Shown: positions 43,940 to 54,600 of the stretch, one piece after another | How the letters are laid out: every line of letters begins with the position of its first letter | Numbering within the stretch: position 1 is the first letter of the stretch | Origin: Pseudomonas sp. MF4836 | Lineage (GTDB): Bacteria > Pseudomonadota > Gammaproteobacteria > Pseudomonadales > Pseudomonadaceae | Assembly (NCBI RefSeq): GCF_002018875.1 | Contig: NZ_MVOL01000021.1 | Location: 17,438-81,437, forward strand | Reading direction: 5' to 3' | Length of the DNA: 64,000 bases | Notes under the pieces: generated by a model | The model's input: the letters and a program-made list of their open reading frames with translations, nothing else | The model's database searches: none | What the model was told of the DNA's origin: nothing | Made by a program: the position numbers and the translations under genes

Positions 43940-44182
43940 CCGCCGCGCTCTTGATTTTGATCTGCAGCGCCCCGTCAAACCAAGATGGCCGAACGCAGGC
44001 AGTGAGCCGTGGGTAACCCGGCAGGACGCCGGGTTAGCCGCGCTGGGCCAAGGATCAATGCCGGAGCGAGGGCATGCCGAGCCTAGGCGAGGTACCCAGT
44101 GGTGGGGCAAGAGCCCTTTGGTTACTTTGGGCTGGGCCGGCATTCCGGCTTTTCCAAAGTGACCCGCCGTAAGGGCGGAACC
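43940..44182. repeat. Dispersed ~240-bp intergenic repeat between hxcQ and hxcR
   Basis: The text from GCGCTCTTGATTTTGATCTG to CCGTAAGGGCGGAACC matches, from memory, an intergenic element common in fluorescent pseudomonads. It contains internal hairpins (CCCGGCAGGACGCCGGG near 44018; GCCGGCATTCCGGC near 44136) and the typical string GTGGTGGGGCAAGAGC. Short open frames through it (43905-44162 and 44055-44243) are repeat-borne, not genes. It occupies nearly all of the 333-bp hxcQ-hxcR gap. Copy number in the genome needs a search. Confidence 0.62.
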
Positions 44183-44241
44183 AATACCAGCCCACCCCCC
44201 AACAACGGATCTGCCCCCGATCTAAATCCAGCGGAGCCCAC

Positions 44242-45660
44242 ATGACCCAACTCCCCTACGCCTGGGCCAAATCCCACCGCATCCTCCTGCGCCAAAGCGA
44301 GGCGGGCGCCATACTCCTGGTCTGCCCCTCAACCCCCGGCTGGTCAATCAACGAAGCCCAACGCCAATTCGGCCCCAGCCCCATCGAACACATCCGCGAT
44401 GACGAACTCGATGGCCTGCTGGCCAGCGCCTACGCCGACACCGGCAGCGCCGCCGCCGTGGTGGGCGCCGCCGAAAACGAAGTCGATCTCGATCGCCTCA
44501 TGCAAGACATCCCGGAAATCACCGACCTGCTCGACACCCAGGACGGCGCCCCGGTGATCCGCATGATCAACGCCTTGCTGACCCAGGCCGCCCGCGACGA
44601 AGCCAGCGACATCCACATCGAACCTTACGAAACCCATTCCGTGGTGCGCTACCGCGTCGACGGCACCCTGCGCGATGTCGTGTCGCCGCGCAAAGCCCTG
44701 CACGGCGCCCTGGTCTCACGGATCAAGATCATGGCCCAACTCGACATCGCCGAAAAACGCCTGCCCCAGGACGGCCGCATCGCCCTGCGCGTGGCCGGGC
44801 GCCCCATCGATATCCGCGTCTCCACCGTGCCAACCGGCCATGGCGAACGGGTGGTGATGCGCCTGCTGGACAAACAGGCCGGGCGCCTGCAACTGGAAAC
44901 CCTGGGCATGGACCCAGAGGTGCTGGCCCGACTCGACAGCCTGATCCGCCAGCCCCACGGCATCGTGCTGGTCACCGGCCCCACCGGCAGCGGCAAAACC
45001 ACCAGCCTGTATGCCGCTCTGGCCCGGCTCGACGCCAGCACCAGCAATATCCTCACCGTCGAGGATCCGGTGGAATACGACCTGCCCGGTATCAGCCAGA
45101 TCCAGGTCAACGCCAAGATCGACATGACCTTCGCCCTGGCCCTGCGGGCCATCCTGCGCCAGGACCCGGACATCATCATGATCGGCGAAATCCGCGACCT
45201 GGAGACCGCGCAGATAGCAGTGCAAGCCTCGCTGACCGGGCACTTGGTGCTGGCAACCTTGCACACCAACGATGCCGTGTCGGCCGTCAATCGCCTGATC
45301 GACATGGGGGTCGAACCCTTTCTTCTCGCCTCATCAATGCTCGGAGTCCTCGCCCAGCGTCTGGTGCGCCGCCTGTGCTCGCAGTGCAAGGAAGAGGACC
45401 CGACGGCCCCCGGCACCTGGCGCCCACAAGGGTGCGCCGCGTGCAATCACACTGGCTACAGCGGCCGCACCGGGATCCATGAGTTGTTTTGCATCGACGA
45501 CGATATTCGCACCCTGATTCACCAGGGCGCCGGCGAGCAGGCCCTCAAGGCCGCTGCCCGTAAAGCCGGAATGCTGAGCATGCGCGAGGATGGCGAGCGC
45601 TGGGTGCGCAGCGGTGCCACCGCGCCGGAAGAAATCCTTCGCGTAACCCGGGACGCCTGA
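44242..45660 (+). CDS. hxcR: Type II secretion ATPase HxcR (GspE-like)
   Basis: A 472-residue cytosolic secretion ATPase that powers pseudopilus assembly. Walker A is GPTGSGKT (residues 246-253), the Asp box and Walker B include ILRQDPDIIMIGEIRDLETA, and the His box follows (TGHLVLATLHTND). The zinc-binding tetracysteine C379/C382/C398/C401 of GspE is complete. GGAG lies six bases before the ATG. The stop overlaps the hxcS start by one base. Confidence 0.95.
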   Translation: MTQLPYAWAKSHRILLRQSEAGAILLVCPSTPGWSINEAQRQFGPSPIEHIRDDELDGLLASAYADTGSAAAVVGAAENEVDLDRLMQDIPEITDLLDTQDGAPVIRMINALLTQAARDEASDIHIEPYETHSVVRYRVDGTLRDVVSPRKALHGALVSRIKIMAQLDIAEKRLPQDGRIALRVAGRPIDIRVSTVPTGHGERVVMRLLDKQAGRLQLETLGMDPEVLARLDSLIRQPHGIVLVTGPTGSGKTTSLYAALARLDASTSNILTVEDPVEYDLPGISQIQVNAKIDMTFALALRAILRQDPDIIMIGEIRDLETAQIAVQASLTGHLVLATLHTNDAVSAVNRLIDMGVEPFLLASSMLGVLAQRLVRRLCSQCKEEDPTAPGTWRPQGCAACNHTGYSGRTGIHELFCIDDDIRTLIHQGAGEQALKAAARKAGMLSMREDGERWVRSGATAPEEILRVTRDA

Positions 45661-46871
45661 TGAATCGCTATCGCTACGAAGCCGCCGACGCCAGCGGCAA
45701 GATCGAGTCCGGGCATCTGGAGGCCGACAGCCAGAGTGCGGCGTTTACCAACCTGCGTGGCCGTGGCCTGACGGCGCTGATGGTGCAACTGGACAGCCAT
45801 CAGGGAACCAATGGGGCAGGGGGCCTGTTCAGCGCCAAGCTTTCAGACAACGACCTGGCCTGGGCCACCCGCCAATTGGCCAGCCTGCTGGGAGCCAGTC
45901 TGCCCCTGGAAGCCGCGCTCAGCGCCACGGTGGAGCAGGCCGAGCGCAAACATATCGCCCAGACCCTGAGCGCGGTGCGCGCCGATGTGCGCAGTGGCAT
46001 GCGCCTGGCCGAGGCTCTGGCGGCGCGGCCCCGGGACTTTCCGGAGATTTACCGGGCGTTGATTGCCGCGGGGGAGGAGTCCGGCGACCTGGCCCAGGTC
46101 ATGGAGCGTTTGGCGGACTACATCGAAGAACGCAACAACCTGCGGGGCAAGATTCTCACCGCCTTTATCTACCCCGGGGTGGTGGGGCTGGTGTCGATCG
46201 GCATCGTGATTTTCCTGCTCAGCTACGTGGTGCCCCAGGTGGTCAGCGCGTTTTCCCAGGCGCGCCAGGACCTGCCGGGCCTGACCCTGGCCATGCTCAA
46301 CGCCAGTGACTTTATTCGCAGTTGGGGCTGGTTGTGTTTCAGCCTGTTGGCAGGCGGTTTCTGGGCGTGGCGCCTGTACCTGCGCAACCCCGCCGCACGC
46401 CTGAGCTGGCACAGCCGGATCCTGCGCCTGCCGCTGATCGGGCGTTTTGTGCTGGGCCTGAATACCGCCCGTTTTGCCTCGACCCTGGCGATTCTCGGCG
46501 GCGCCGGGGTGCCGTTGCTCAGGGCCCTGGAAGCCGCTCGGCAAACCCTGTCCAACGACCGCCTGAGCCTGAGCGTCAGCGATGCCACGGCCAAGGTGCG
46601 TGAGGGCGTCAACCTGGCGGCGGCGTTACGGGTGGAAAAGGTCTTTCCGCCGGTGCTGATCCACCTGATCGCCAGCGGGGAGAAGACCGGCGCCTTGCCG
46701 CCGATGCTGGAGCGCGCGGCGCAGACCCTGTCGCGGGATATCGAACGCCGCGCCATGGGCATGACCGCGTTGCTGGAGCCGCTGATGATCGTGGTCATGG
46801 GCGCGGTGGTGCTGGTGATCGTCATGGCGATCCTGCTGCCGATCATCGAGATCAACCAACTGGTGACCTGA
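45660..46871 (+). CDS. hxcS: Type II secretion inner-membrane platform protein HxcS (GspF-like)
   Basis: A 403-residue polytopic protein with two repeated T2SF domains (LARQL-type cytosolic parts at about 60-185 and 265-390) and three membrane helices (about 165-190, 215-235 and 375-398). Marks such as LADYIEERNNLRGKI and LASTLAILGGAGVPLLRALE are typical. A terminator hairpin starts within its last codons. Confidence 0.94.
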   Translation: MNRYRYEAADASGKIESGHLEADSQSAAFTNLRGRGLTALMVQLDSHQGTNGAGGLFSAKLSDNDLAWATRQLASLLGASLPLEAALSATVEQAERKHIAQTLSAVRADVRSGMRLAEALAARPRDFPEIYRALIAAGEESGDLAQVMERLADYIEERNNLRGKILTAFIYPGVVGLVSIGIVIFLLSYVVPQVVSAFSQARQDLPGLTLAMLNASDFIRSWGWLCFSLLAGGFWAWRLYLRNPAARLSWHSRILRLPLIGRFVLGLNTARFASTLAILGGAGVPLLRALEAARQTLSNDRLSLSVSDATAKVREGVNLAAALRVEKVFPPVLIHLIASGEKTGALPPMLERAAQTLSRDIERRAMGMTALLEPLMIVVMGAVVLVIVMAILLPIIEINQLVT

Positions 46872-46890
46872 GTAAGGTCACCCGGTTTTT
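46862..46890 (+). terminator. Terminator overlapping the hxcS stop codon
   Basis: An 8-bp stem (GGTGACCT with AGGTCACC), a 5-base loop GAGTA and then CGGTTTTT. The left arm includes the last sense codons and part of the TGA stop of hxcS (46869-46871). Confidence 0.75.
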
Positions 46891-47277
46891 ATCTGCGGCA
46901 TGGGGTCAGGCCCGAAATTTTTTCACTGCTGTGCCAGCGCTCCCGACTCCGGGCAGGCGGGTTCTCGGGTTCGTTGTTCTGTCATGTGTCGGGCCCGGCT
47001 TCAACAGCGCTGCCGGCTCCCGCCGAGGCCCGCTGAACTCTCGCGCTCACCTGCCTGGCGTGCCCCCGCAAAACCCTGCTGAACACCCGAGAATCCTGGG
47101 CAAAAACCCGCAGCTCCTCCCGAGGTTTTTTCCTTTATCTGTCACCGGAAGCTGCGAACTTCTCTACCCATGGCCTCACCCCTCAAGCCCTCTGGATCAA
47201 GGCTGCGGACCGGAGCGCCATGGCGTCATGCAAGAGCCATCTACCCCACGTACGAACACGATGAAAGGAGCTTCTTC
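46872..47277. other. 406-bp intergenic region upstream of the DING gene
   Basis: After the hxcS terminator no gene is supported; a short open frame at 46900-47082 has no ribosome-binding site and an unlikely composition. The region should hold a phosphate-regulated promoter. CTGTCAT at 46980-46986 and CTGTCAC at 47139-47145 are half-site matches to the PhoB box. Confidence 0.5.
47139..47156 (+). promoter_or_regulatory. Weak candidate PhoB box upstream of the DING gene
   Basis: CTGTCAC, four bases, then AGCTGCG. The first half is a full match to the consensus repeat, the second is poor. It lies 122 bp before the ATG. Expected from the biology (DING proteins are made under phosphate limitation) but weak on sequence alone. 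Confidence 0.25.
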
Positions 47278-48495
47278 ATGTTTAAGCGCAACGTTCTCGC
47301 AGCATCCCTGACCCTCGCGGCCCTGTGCTCGGCCCAGGCTGCACTGGCAGACATCAACGGCGGCGGTGCAACCCTGCCACAACCGCTGTACCAGACTGCG
47401 GGCGTACTGACCGCCGGTTTCGCGCCCTACATCGGCGTCGGCAGCGGCAACGGCAAATCGGCCTTCCTGAACAACGACTACACCAAGTTCGTGGCCGGCA
47501 CCACTGGCAAGAACGTGCACTGGGCGGGCAGCGATTCCAAACTCTCCGCGGCTGAACTGAGCGGCTACGTGACGGCTCACAACACTGCCTGGGGTCCGTT
47601 GATCCAGGTGCCTTCGGTGGCCACTTCGGTTGCCATTCCTTTCCGCAAAAGCGGCGCCAACGCCGTTGACCTGAGCGTCAACGAACTGTGCGGTGTGTTC
47701 TCTGGTCGTGTGAACCAGTGGGATCAGATCACCGGCTCCGGTCGTACTGGCCCGATCACTGTGGTCTACCGCAGCGAGAGCAGCGGCACCACCGAACTGT
47801 TCACCCGTTTCCTCAACGCCAAGTGCGCTGAAACCGGCGCCTTCGCCGTCACCACGACCTTCGCCAGCAGCTACTCGGGCGGCCTGCCAGCCGGTGCTGT
47901 GGCCGCTACCGGTAGCCAGGGCGTGATGACTGCGCTGAACGACACCACCGTTGCTGAGGGTCGTATCACTTACATGAGCCCGGATTTCGCCGCCACCACC
48001 CTGGCCGGTCTGGACGACGCCACCAAAGTGGCCCGCGTGGGCAAAGATGTGGCGAAAAACATCGTCGGCCTGTCGCCTGCACCGGCCAACGTCTCGGCTG
48101 CAATCAACGCCGTAGCCGTACCGGCCACTGCTGATCGTGCCAACCCGAACGCCTGGGTTCCGGTCTTCACTTCCCAGGCTCAGATCGACCTCAACCCAAC
48201 CGACCCGAGCCTCAAGCTCTACCCAACCACCGGCTACCCGATCCTGGGCTTCACCAACCTGATCTTCAGCCAGTGCTACTTCAACCAGGATCAAAGCAAC
48301 CAAGTGCGTGATTTCTTCACTCGCCACTACGGTGCCGCAGCGGCCACCAACAACGACGCCGCCATCACCGCCAACCGTTTCGTACCGCTGCCAGCTGCCT
48401 GGAAAGCCGCTGTACGCAGCAGCTTCCTGACCGCCACCAGCGACCAAAGCATCGGCAAAAGCAACATCTGCAACGGCATCGGTCGTCCGCTGTAA
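47278..48495 (+). CDS. DING-family phosphate-binding protein / LapA-like low-molecular-weight alkaline phosphatase
   Basis: A 405-residue exported protein of the PstS superfamily. A signal peptide (MFKRNVLAASLTLAAL, cleavage after QAALA) exposes the mature N-terminus DINGGGATLPQPLYQ, the defining mark of DING proteins. Phosphate-site segments such as YRSESSGTTELF and VATSVAIPFRKSG are present. AAGGAG lies eight bases before the ATG at 47278. In P. aeruginosa the gene after hxcS encodes LapA, a DING-type phosphatase exported by Hxc, so this is likely a substrate of the system encoded upstream (inference). Whether it hydrolyses phosphate esters or only binds phosphate cannot be read here. Confidence 0.92.
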   Translation: MFKRNVLAASLTLAALCSAQAALADINGGGATLPQPLYQTAGVLTAGFAPYIGVGSGNGKSAFLNNDYTKFVAGTTGKNVHWAGSDSKLSAAELSGYVTAHNTAWGPLIQVPSVATSVAIPFRKSGANAVDLSVNELCGVFSGRVNQWDQITGSGRTGPITVVYRSESSGTTELFTRFLNAKCAETGAFAVTTTFASSYSGGLPAGAVAATGSQGVMTALNDTTVAEGRITYMSPDFAATTLAGLDDATKVARVGKDVAKNIVGLSPAPANVSAAINAVAVPATADRANPNAWVPVFTSQAQIDLNPTDPSLKLYPTTGYPILGFTNLIFSQCYFNQDQSNQVRDFFTRHYGAAAATNNDAAITANRFVPLPAAWKAAVRSSFLTATSDQSIGKSNICNGIGRPL

Positions 48496-48523
48496 CCCTC
48501 GCTTCACTGTCGCGCAGTACCCG

Positions 48524-48556
48524 ATCAGCAACGGCCCAGGCCGTTGCTGATTTTTT
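48524..48556 (+). terminator. Rho-independent terminator after the DING gene
   Basis: A perfect 11-bp stem (ATCAGCAACGG with CCGTTGCTGAT), a 6-base loop and six T residues, 29 bases after the stop. Confidence 0.95.
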
Positions 48557-48582
48557 GCTTGGGGCGCCTTGAGGCCTCAAAG

Positions 48583-48600
48583 ATGAATTTTCCATGACAA
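48583..48600 (-). promoter_or_regulatory. Weak candidate PhoB box upstream of pdtA
   Basis: On the minus strand TTGTCAT, four bases, AATTCAT fits the 7-4-7 Pho-box layout (about 10 of 14 positions). It lies 83 bp before the pdtA ATG but points away from the gene, which lowers its weight. Confidence 0.25.
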
Positions 48601-48682
48601 GCGTTCGGTCGCAGCCCGCGCCAACGGCCTATTGCCTGAAGCGTCGTGCTCCCGTGGGCGTCATAACAAAGGATGAGTCGTA

Positions 48683-51600
48683 ATGGTTCGCTGCAAACCA
48701 CCGGTCAAACCCCAAGCCCAAGGCCACGATGGCCAGGCAATCCTGCGGCTCAAGCCCCTGGCCCATGCCATCGCCTTGCTGCTGATGGCCGGCAGTGCCC
48801 ATGGCGCCACGGCGTTCAGTTCCGGTTGGTTTGCTGCCAAGGGCGCGTCCCAGGCGGCCACGGCCGCGCGCACCGGGGGCCAGGTGCCGGGCATGCCGCC
48901 GCCGTTGTCCCAGCAGACCCGGGCCAACCAGCAGTTGCAGCGTTCCCTGAGCAACCTCAACACCAGTGTCGCGGCCATTGCCGCCCAGCAAGCGGCCCAG
49001 GCGGCCGGGCGCCAGGCCGCGTTCGGCCGGGTGACCACGGTGCCCGACGGCCTCGGCGAAGGCGGGCTCAAGGTCGACAACAGCCTGACCCAGGGCTGGA
49101 CCAACGCCAAAGGCCCGGTGCAGACCCAGGCCGGCGGCCAGACTACGGTGACCATCGAGCAGACGGCCGACAAGGCGATCCTCAACTGGGAGACCTTCAA
49201 CGTCGGGCGCAACACCACGGTCGACTTCCAGCAGCAGTCGAGCTGGGCCGTGCTCAACCGGGTCAACGACCCCAATGCCCGGCCCAGCGAGATCCAGGGC
49301 CAGATCAAGGGCGCGGGCACGGTGATGATCATGAACCGCAACGGGGTGATCTTCAGCGGCAGCAGCCAGGTCAACGTGCGCAACCTGGTGGCCGCGGCCG
49401 CCAGCATCAGCGATGACCAGTTCACCCAGCACGGACTGTACGTGGACACCAACGGCACCCTGCCGACCTTTACCGATGCCGCCGGCAAGGTCGAGGTGCA
49501 GCGCGGGGCGCTGATCCAGACCCACAGCCCGGCGACGTCCACCGACGCCGGTGGCTACGCCTTGCTGCTGGGTTCGGAAGTGGAGAACGCCGGCACCCTG
49601 ATCACCGCCAAGGGCCAGACCACCCTCGCGGCCGGTGACAGTTTTTACATCCGGCGTGGCGTGGGCACCAGCGGCAACCAGCATTCCACCACCCGGGGCA
49701 ACGAAGTGGCGACCAGCCTCAACCCCGGCAGCAGTGCCGGCAAGGTCACCAACACCGGCCTGATCATGGCGTCCACCGGCGATATCACCCTGACCGGGCA
49801 CCAGGTGCAGCAAAACGGCGTGGCCCTGGCCAGCACCTCGGTGGACACCCGCGGCACGATTCACTTGCTCAATTCGGCCAGCGACAGCACCGGCAGCGTG
49901 ACCCTGGGGCAGGGCAGCACCACCGCGATCCTGCTCGACAGCAGTGGCAGCAGTGCCCTGGACAGCCAGCGCAACAATGGCCTGATCAACCTCGACGGCA
50001 CCCCGACCAACCTGATCACTGGCCAGTTCAATAACCTCAGCAGCATCAGCGACCGCACCGATCAGTCCCGGATCGAAATCGTCAGCGGTGGCCATGTGGA
50101 TTTCCAGAGCGGCTCCATCACCCTGGCCACCGGCGGCCAGGTGGCGGTGACGGCGGGCCAGCGCAGCCTGGTGCGCGACGGCGCAACTATCGATGTGTCC
50201 GGCGCCGTCGGGGTCAAGGTGGCGATGGAATCCAACACCATCAAGATCAACGTCCAGGGCAACGAGCAGCGCGACTCGGCGGGCAACCGCGATAACGGCC
50301 AACTGATCAACAACGATGTCTGGGTCGACCTGCGGGAGCTGGTGTTCGTCCCGGCCGGTACCAATGGCTACGCCACCGACCGCTGGTACACCGCCGGCGG
50401 CCTGCTGGAGGTGGGCGGCTACCTCGGTACCCAGGGCCATACAGTCGGTGAGTGGATGGCCCAGGGCGGCACCCTGACCTTTACCGGCAAGGACGTGGTG
50501 ACCCAGTCCGGTGCCCAGTTGAACCTCTCCGGCGGCACCGTCGACGTGCAAGGCGGGTATATCCAGCAAAGCTGGCTCAAGGGTCCCAATGGCCAGCTGT
50601 ACGAGCTGTCGCGGGCACCGGGGGACATTCTCTACACCGGGCTCTACAAGGGGTATGAAGACATCAGCGCGCGCTGGAACCGCAACGACTACTACTACAA
50701 CCCGCTGATCGCCCAGCAACGGCGCTACGAGGCCGGCTACACCATCGGCCGCGACGCCGGCAAGCTGGTGATCGGCACCCGCAACGCCGTGCTCGAAGGC
50801 CAGTTGATCAGCGACGTATTCAAGGGCGAGCGCCAGACCCAGGCGCCCAACGTCAACCTCGACGGCTACCAGCAATCCCACAAGGCCGCTGCCCAGCGGG
50901 CGCAGTTGATCATTGGCAACTACACGCCGATCTACAACAAGGCCAGCGGCACCCTGCGCTACGCCCTGAGCCCGAGCGTGGACCAGGTGCTGATCGAGGC
51001 CAACACGCAGAAGATCGCCGACGGCCTGGACCTCACCAGCGCCTTGCCGGCCGATCGCCAAGGGCAGTTGGTGCTGGACAGCGACCAGCTCAACGGCTTC
51101 CAGCTGGGGGCGATCAAGGTCGGTGCGCGGCAGCAGATCCAGGTCAACAGTGGGCTGAAGGTGGCCGACGGCGGCGATATCACCCTGTTCGGACCCCAGG
51201 TCCAGATCAACGCCGACCTCACCGCCCATGGCGGCCGGATCAATGCCGGCAACGTCTTGAACCAGGTGGATGTAAACCGTGGTTTTGTGCTCGGTGACGT
51301 GATCCTCGCACCCATCGGCGCTGCCCAGCCCCGGGTCGATGTGGCGACCGGGGTCAAGCTCGATGTCTCCGGACGCTGGACCAACCTCGCCCTTGATCCG
51401 CAGGCCAGCGAGGGGCTGGCCTTTATCAACGGCGGTAAGCTGTCGCTGCGCAGCAGCGGCGACCTGAACCTGGCCAGCGGCACCCGGCTGGATGTCACGT
51501 CCGGTGCGAGCATCGGTTACGACGGCAAGACCAGTGGCGGCAAGGGCGGTGATCTGACCCTGGCGGCCGATGGCTCGCTGGACCTTGGCAGCGAGCTGCT

Positions 51601-54600
51601 CGGCTACGGGGTCAACGGCGGCGGCACCCTGGCGCTGCAGGCGCACAAGGTGCTGATCGGCGACACCGGCGCCGCGCCTGTGGCCGGCACCCTGCAACTG
51701 GCCGGGGACTTCTTCGACAAGGGCTTTTCCGCCTACGACATCACCGGCAATGAAGGCCTGATTGTCGCCGACGGCGCCCGGGTCGACGTCAACCAGCCGC
51801 TGTACCGCCTGGGCGCCGAGGCCAGCACCCGCCCCACCGGCAGCGCGCCGGCCAGCGTGCTGCAAAGCTGGCTGCCGGAGCTGTACCAGCAGGACCCGGC
51901 CAAAGGTGTGCTGACTCAGCGCCGTGGCGCCAGCCTGACCCTGAGCGCCGGCACGCAATACGCCACCGCCGCCCAGTTGGCGACCACCGCCCTGAGCGTT
52001 GGCCAGGGTGCGGTGATCACGGTCGACCCGGGGCAGGCGATCAACCTGCGCAGCGTCGGCCAGTTGACCGTCAATGGCACCCTCAATGCCTGGGGTGGCC
52101 GCGTCAGCCTCGGCGGCCTGACGACGGCCAGTGGCGAGGCGGCCAACGCCACCGGCCACGGGCGTTCGATCTGGGTCGGCGAGCAGGCGCTGATCGATGT
52201 CGCGGCCCGGGCGGTGAGCGCGGTGGACAACCGTGGCCGCAGTTACGGGCAGGTGCGCAATGGCGGCACGATTGCCATCGGCGGCGAGATCGACCTGGCC
52301 ACCGGCATCGCCAAGGCCAGCGATCTGTTCGTGGTGGTGCGCGAAGGCGCGCGGCTGGAGGCTTCCGGCGCCCAGGCGGCCCTGGATATACCGGGGCAGG
52401 GCCGGGTGCAGGTGGCCAGCAATGGCGGCAGCATCAGCTTCGCCTCCAACAACGGCCTGTACCTGGACGGCAGCTTTGCGGCCCGGGCCGGAGGCGCCGG
52501 CGCGGCGGGCGGCAGCCTGTCCCTGGCCCTGGAAAGCCCGTACTACATCAAGAATGCGCTGACCGACCGGGTGCTCAAGCCCCGGGAACTGGTGCTCGGC
52601 CAGGTGCACCAACCGAGCACGCTGCCGGCGACCGCCGAAGACGCGGCCGCCAGCCTGGAGTACGGCCATGGCCGCCTCGGGGTGGACCAGGTCAGCGCCG
52701 GTGGTTTCGACAGTCTGGCGCTGCTGAGCAACGGTCTGCTCAGTTTCGATGGCGATGTCTCGCTGCATATGGGCCAGAGCCTGCGCCTGTACAGCAGCGC
52801 CCTGAACCTCAGCGAGAACGCCGCGGCCCACTCGCGGGTCGAGTTGTCGGCGCCCTACCTGTTGCTGGCCGGGATCCTCGCGCCACTGGAAGCCAAGGAT
52901 CAGTATGAGCATCCGGTGCTCGGCGGAACGCCGTCACAGCGGCCGACCCAGGCGCAGTTCAGCGCCAGTGGCAACCTGATCGACGTGCGCGGCAGTGTGG
53001 TGTTCGGCAGCCTGGGCAGCCTGCGACAGGCCAATGGCAGCCAGCAGGTTGTCGAGCGCCGTGGCTTCGATGATGTGCAACTGACCAGCCAGGGCGACCT
53101 GCGCTTCCTCGCCGGTGCCGGCGCCGATGTGATCGCCAAGGGCATCAGCACCCAGTTGCTGACCCACGGCGACATGACCCTGCGGGCGGCGCAACTGTAC
53201 CCGGCCACCGAAGTCGGGGCCCGAGTGCTGGCTGGTTACGTGGGGGCCGGCAATGGCCTGCTGCTGAACTTCGACCCCGCACGGACCCTGACCATCGGCC
53301 GCAGCGGCAATGCCGAGCTGGCCGTGCCTTATTCGGCCTTCGGCCGCCTGCAATTGGGCGCGGCAATTATCAAGCAGGGCGGGGTGCTGCGCGCGCCCCT
53401 GGGCCTGATCGAAATCGGCAACCTGGGGGCGACCCGGGTCGAGTTGCTGCCCGGCAGCGTGACCTCGGTCAGCGGCAAGGGCCTGGTGCTGCCTTATGGC
53501 GGCACGGTCGACGGCCAGCTCTACAAGTACAACGGCAAGAATGTGACCTTCCTTGGCCAGGGAGCGCTGGTGAATGAAAACAGCGACCTGAGCGTGGGGG
53601 TGATCCTCGGCGGCCAGTCGGTGAAGGTGCTGCCCGAGGCCACGGTGGATCTGTCCGGCGGTGGTGAGTTGCTGGGGGCCGGGTTTATCTCCGGGCGTGG
53701 CGGTTCCACCGATGCCCGCTACAGCCCGTTGGTGCAGATTGGCGCCAATGGCGGCTTTGTCCTGCCGGGCCTGGGCACCAACCCGATCTACGCGATCGTG
53801 CCCGGGGTGCAGCCGGGCTATGCGCCGGTGGCGGCGGAAGGTGGGGCGGTGGACCCGATGATCGGCCAGCAGATCAGCATCGGCGCCGGAGTGCCGGGCC
53901 TGGCGGCAGGCACCTACACCTTGATGCCGTCGACCTACGCCCTGATGCCGGGGGCGTTCCGGGTCGAGATCAACGGCCTGGCCGGGCTCGGCAGCGAAGG
54001 CACGGCGCAGCAGCTGCGCAATGGCTCCTGGTCAACCGCCGGGCGCCTGTCCGTGGCCCATACCGGGATCGGCAACAGTGTGGCCAGCCAGGTGATCCTG
54101 ACCCCGGCCGAGACCTTGCGTCGTTACTCCCAATACAACGAAACCGGTTATGCGCAGTTCGCCCTGGCCGACGCGGCCAAGCTCGGGGTGCCGCGGCCGC
54201 TGTTGCCGGTGGATGCCAAGACCCTGAAGCTGGCCCTGTACGCGGGCGCCGGGGCCGAGGCGTTTTCCTTCGAGGGCATTGGCCGCTTCGAGGCGGCTGC
54301 CGGTGGCTACGGTGGCACGGTGGCGGTGCTGAATTCGGGTTTTGGCGGTATTGAAGTGGTGAAAGCCGGAAACGCCGCCAGCAGCGGCTTCGGCGGCGTG
54401 ACCCTGGATGACCGGAGCCTGAACGCATTGGGCGCGGCGCGCCTGATGCTCGGCGGCCTGACCCTGGTCAAGTACGGTCAGGGCGGCAACTACATCACCC
54501 TGGCGAGTGGCACCAACGCCATGTCGGGCTCGATCACCTTGCGCCAGGGCGCGAGCCTGGCCGCGCCCGAGGTGTTTCTGGTGGCGGGCAACGGCCAGAT

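Noticed and set aside
43905..44162. 85-codon frame in the hxcQ-hxcR gap
   Set aside because: It lies in a dispersed hairpin-rich repeat; the composition is not protein-like, and there is no good ribosome-binding site.
46900..47082. 60-codon frame between hxcS and the DING gene
   Set aside because: No ribosome-binding site, no signal peptide, unlikely composition.
48629..52912. 1427-codon open frame antisense to pdtA (and others to 60253)
   Set aside because: These mirror the repetitive Gly/Asp/Asn coding of pdtA; no ribosome-binding site and no recognisable domain.
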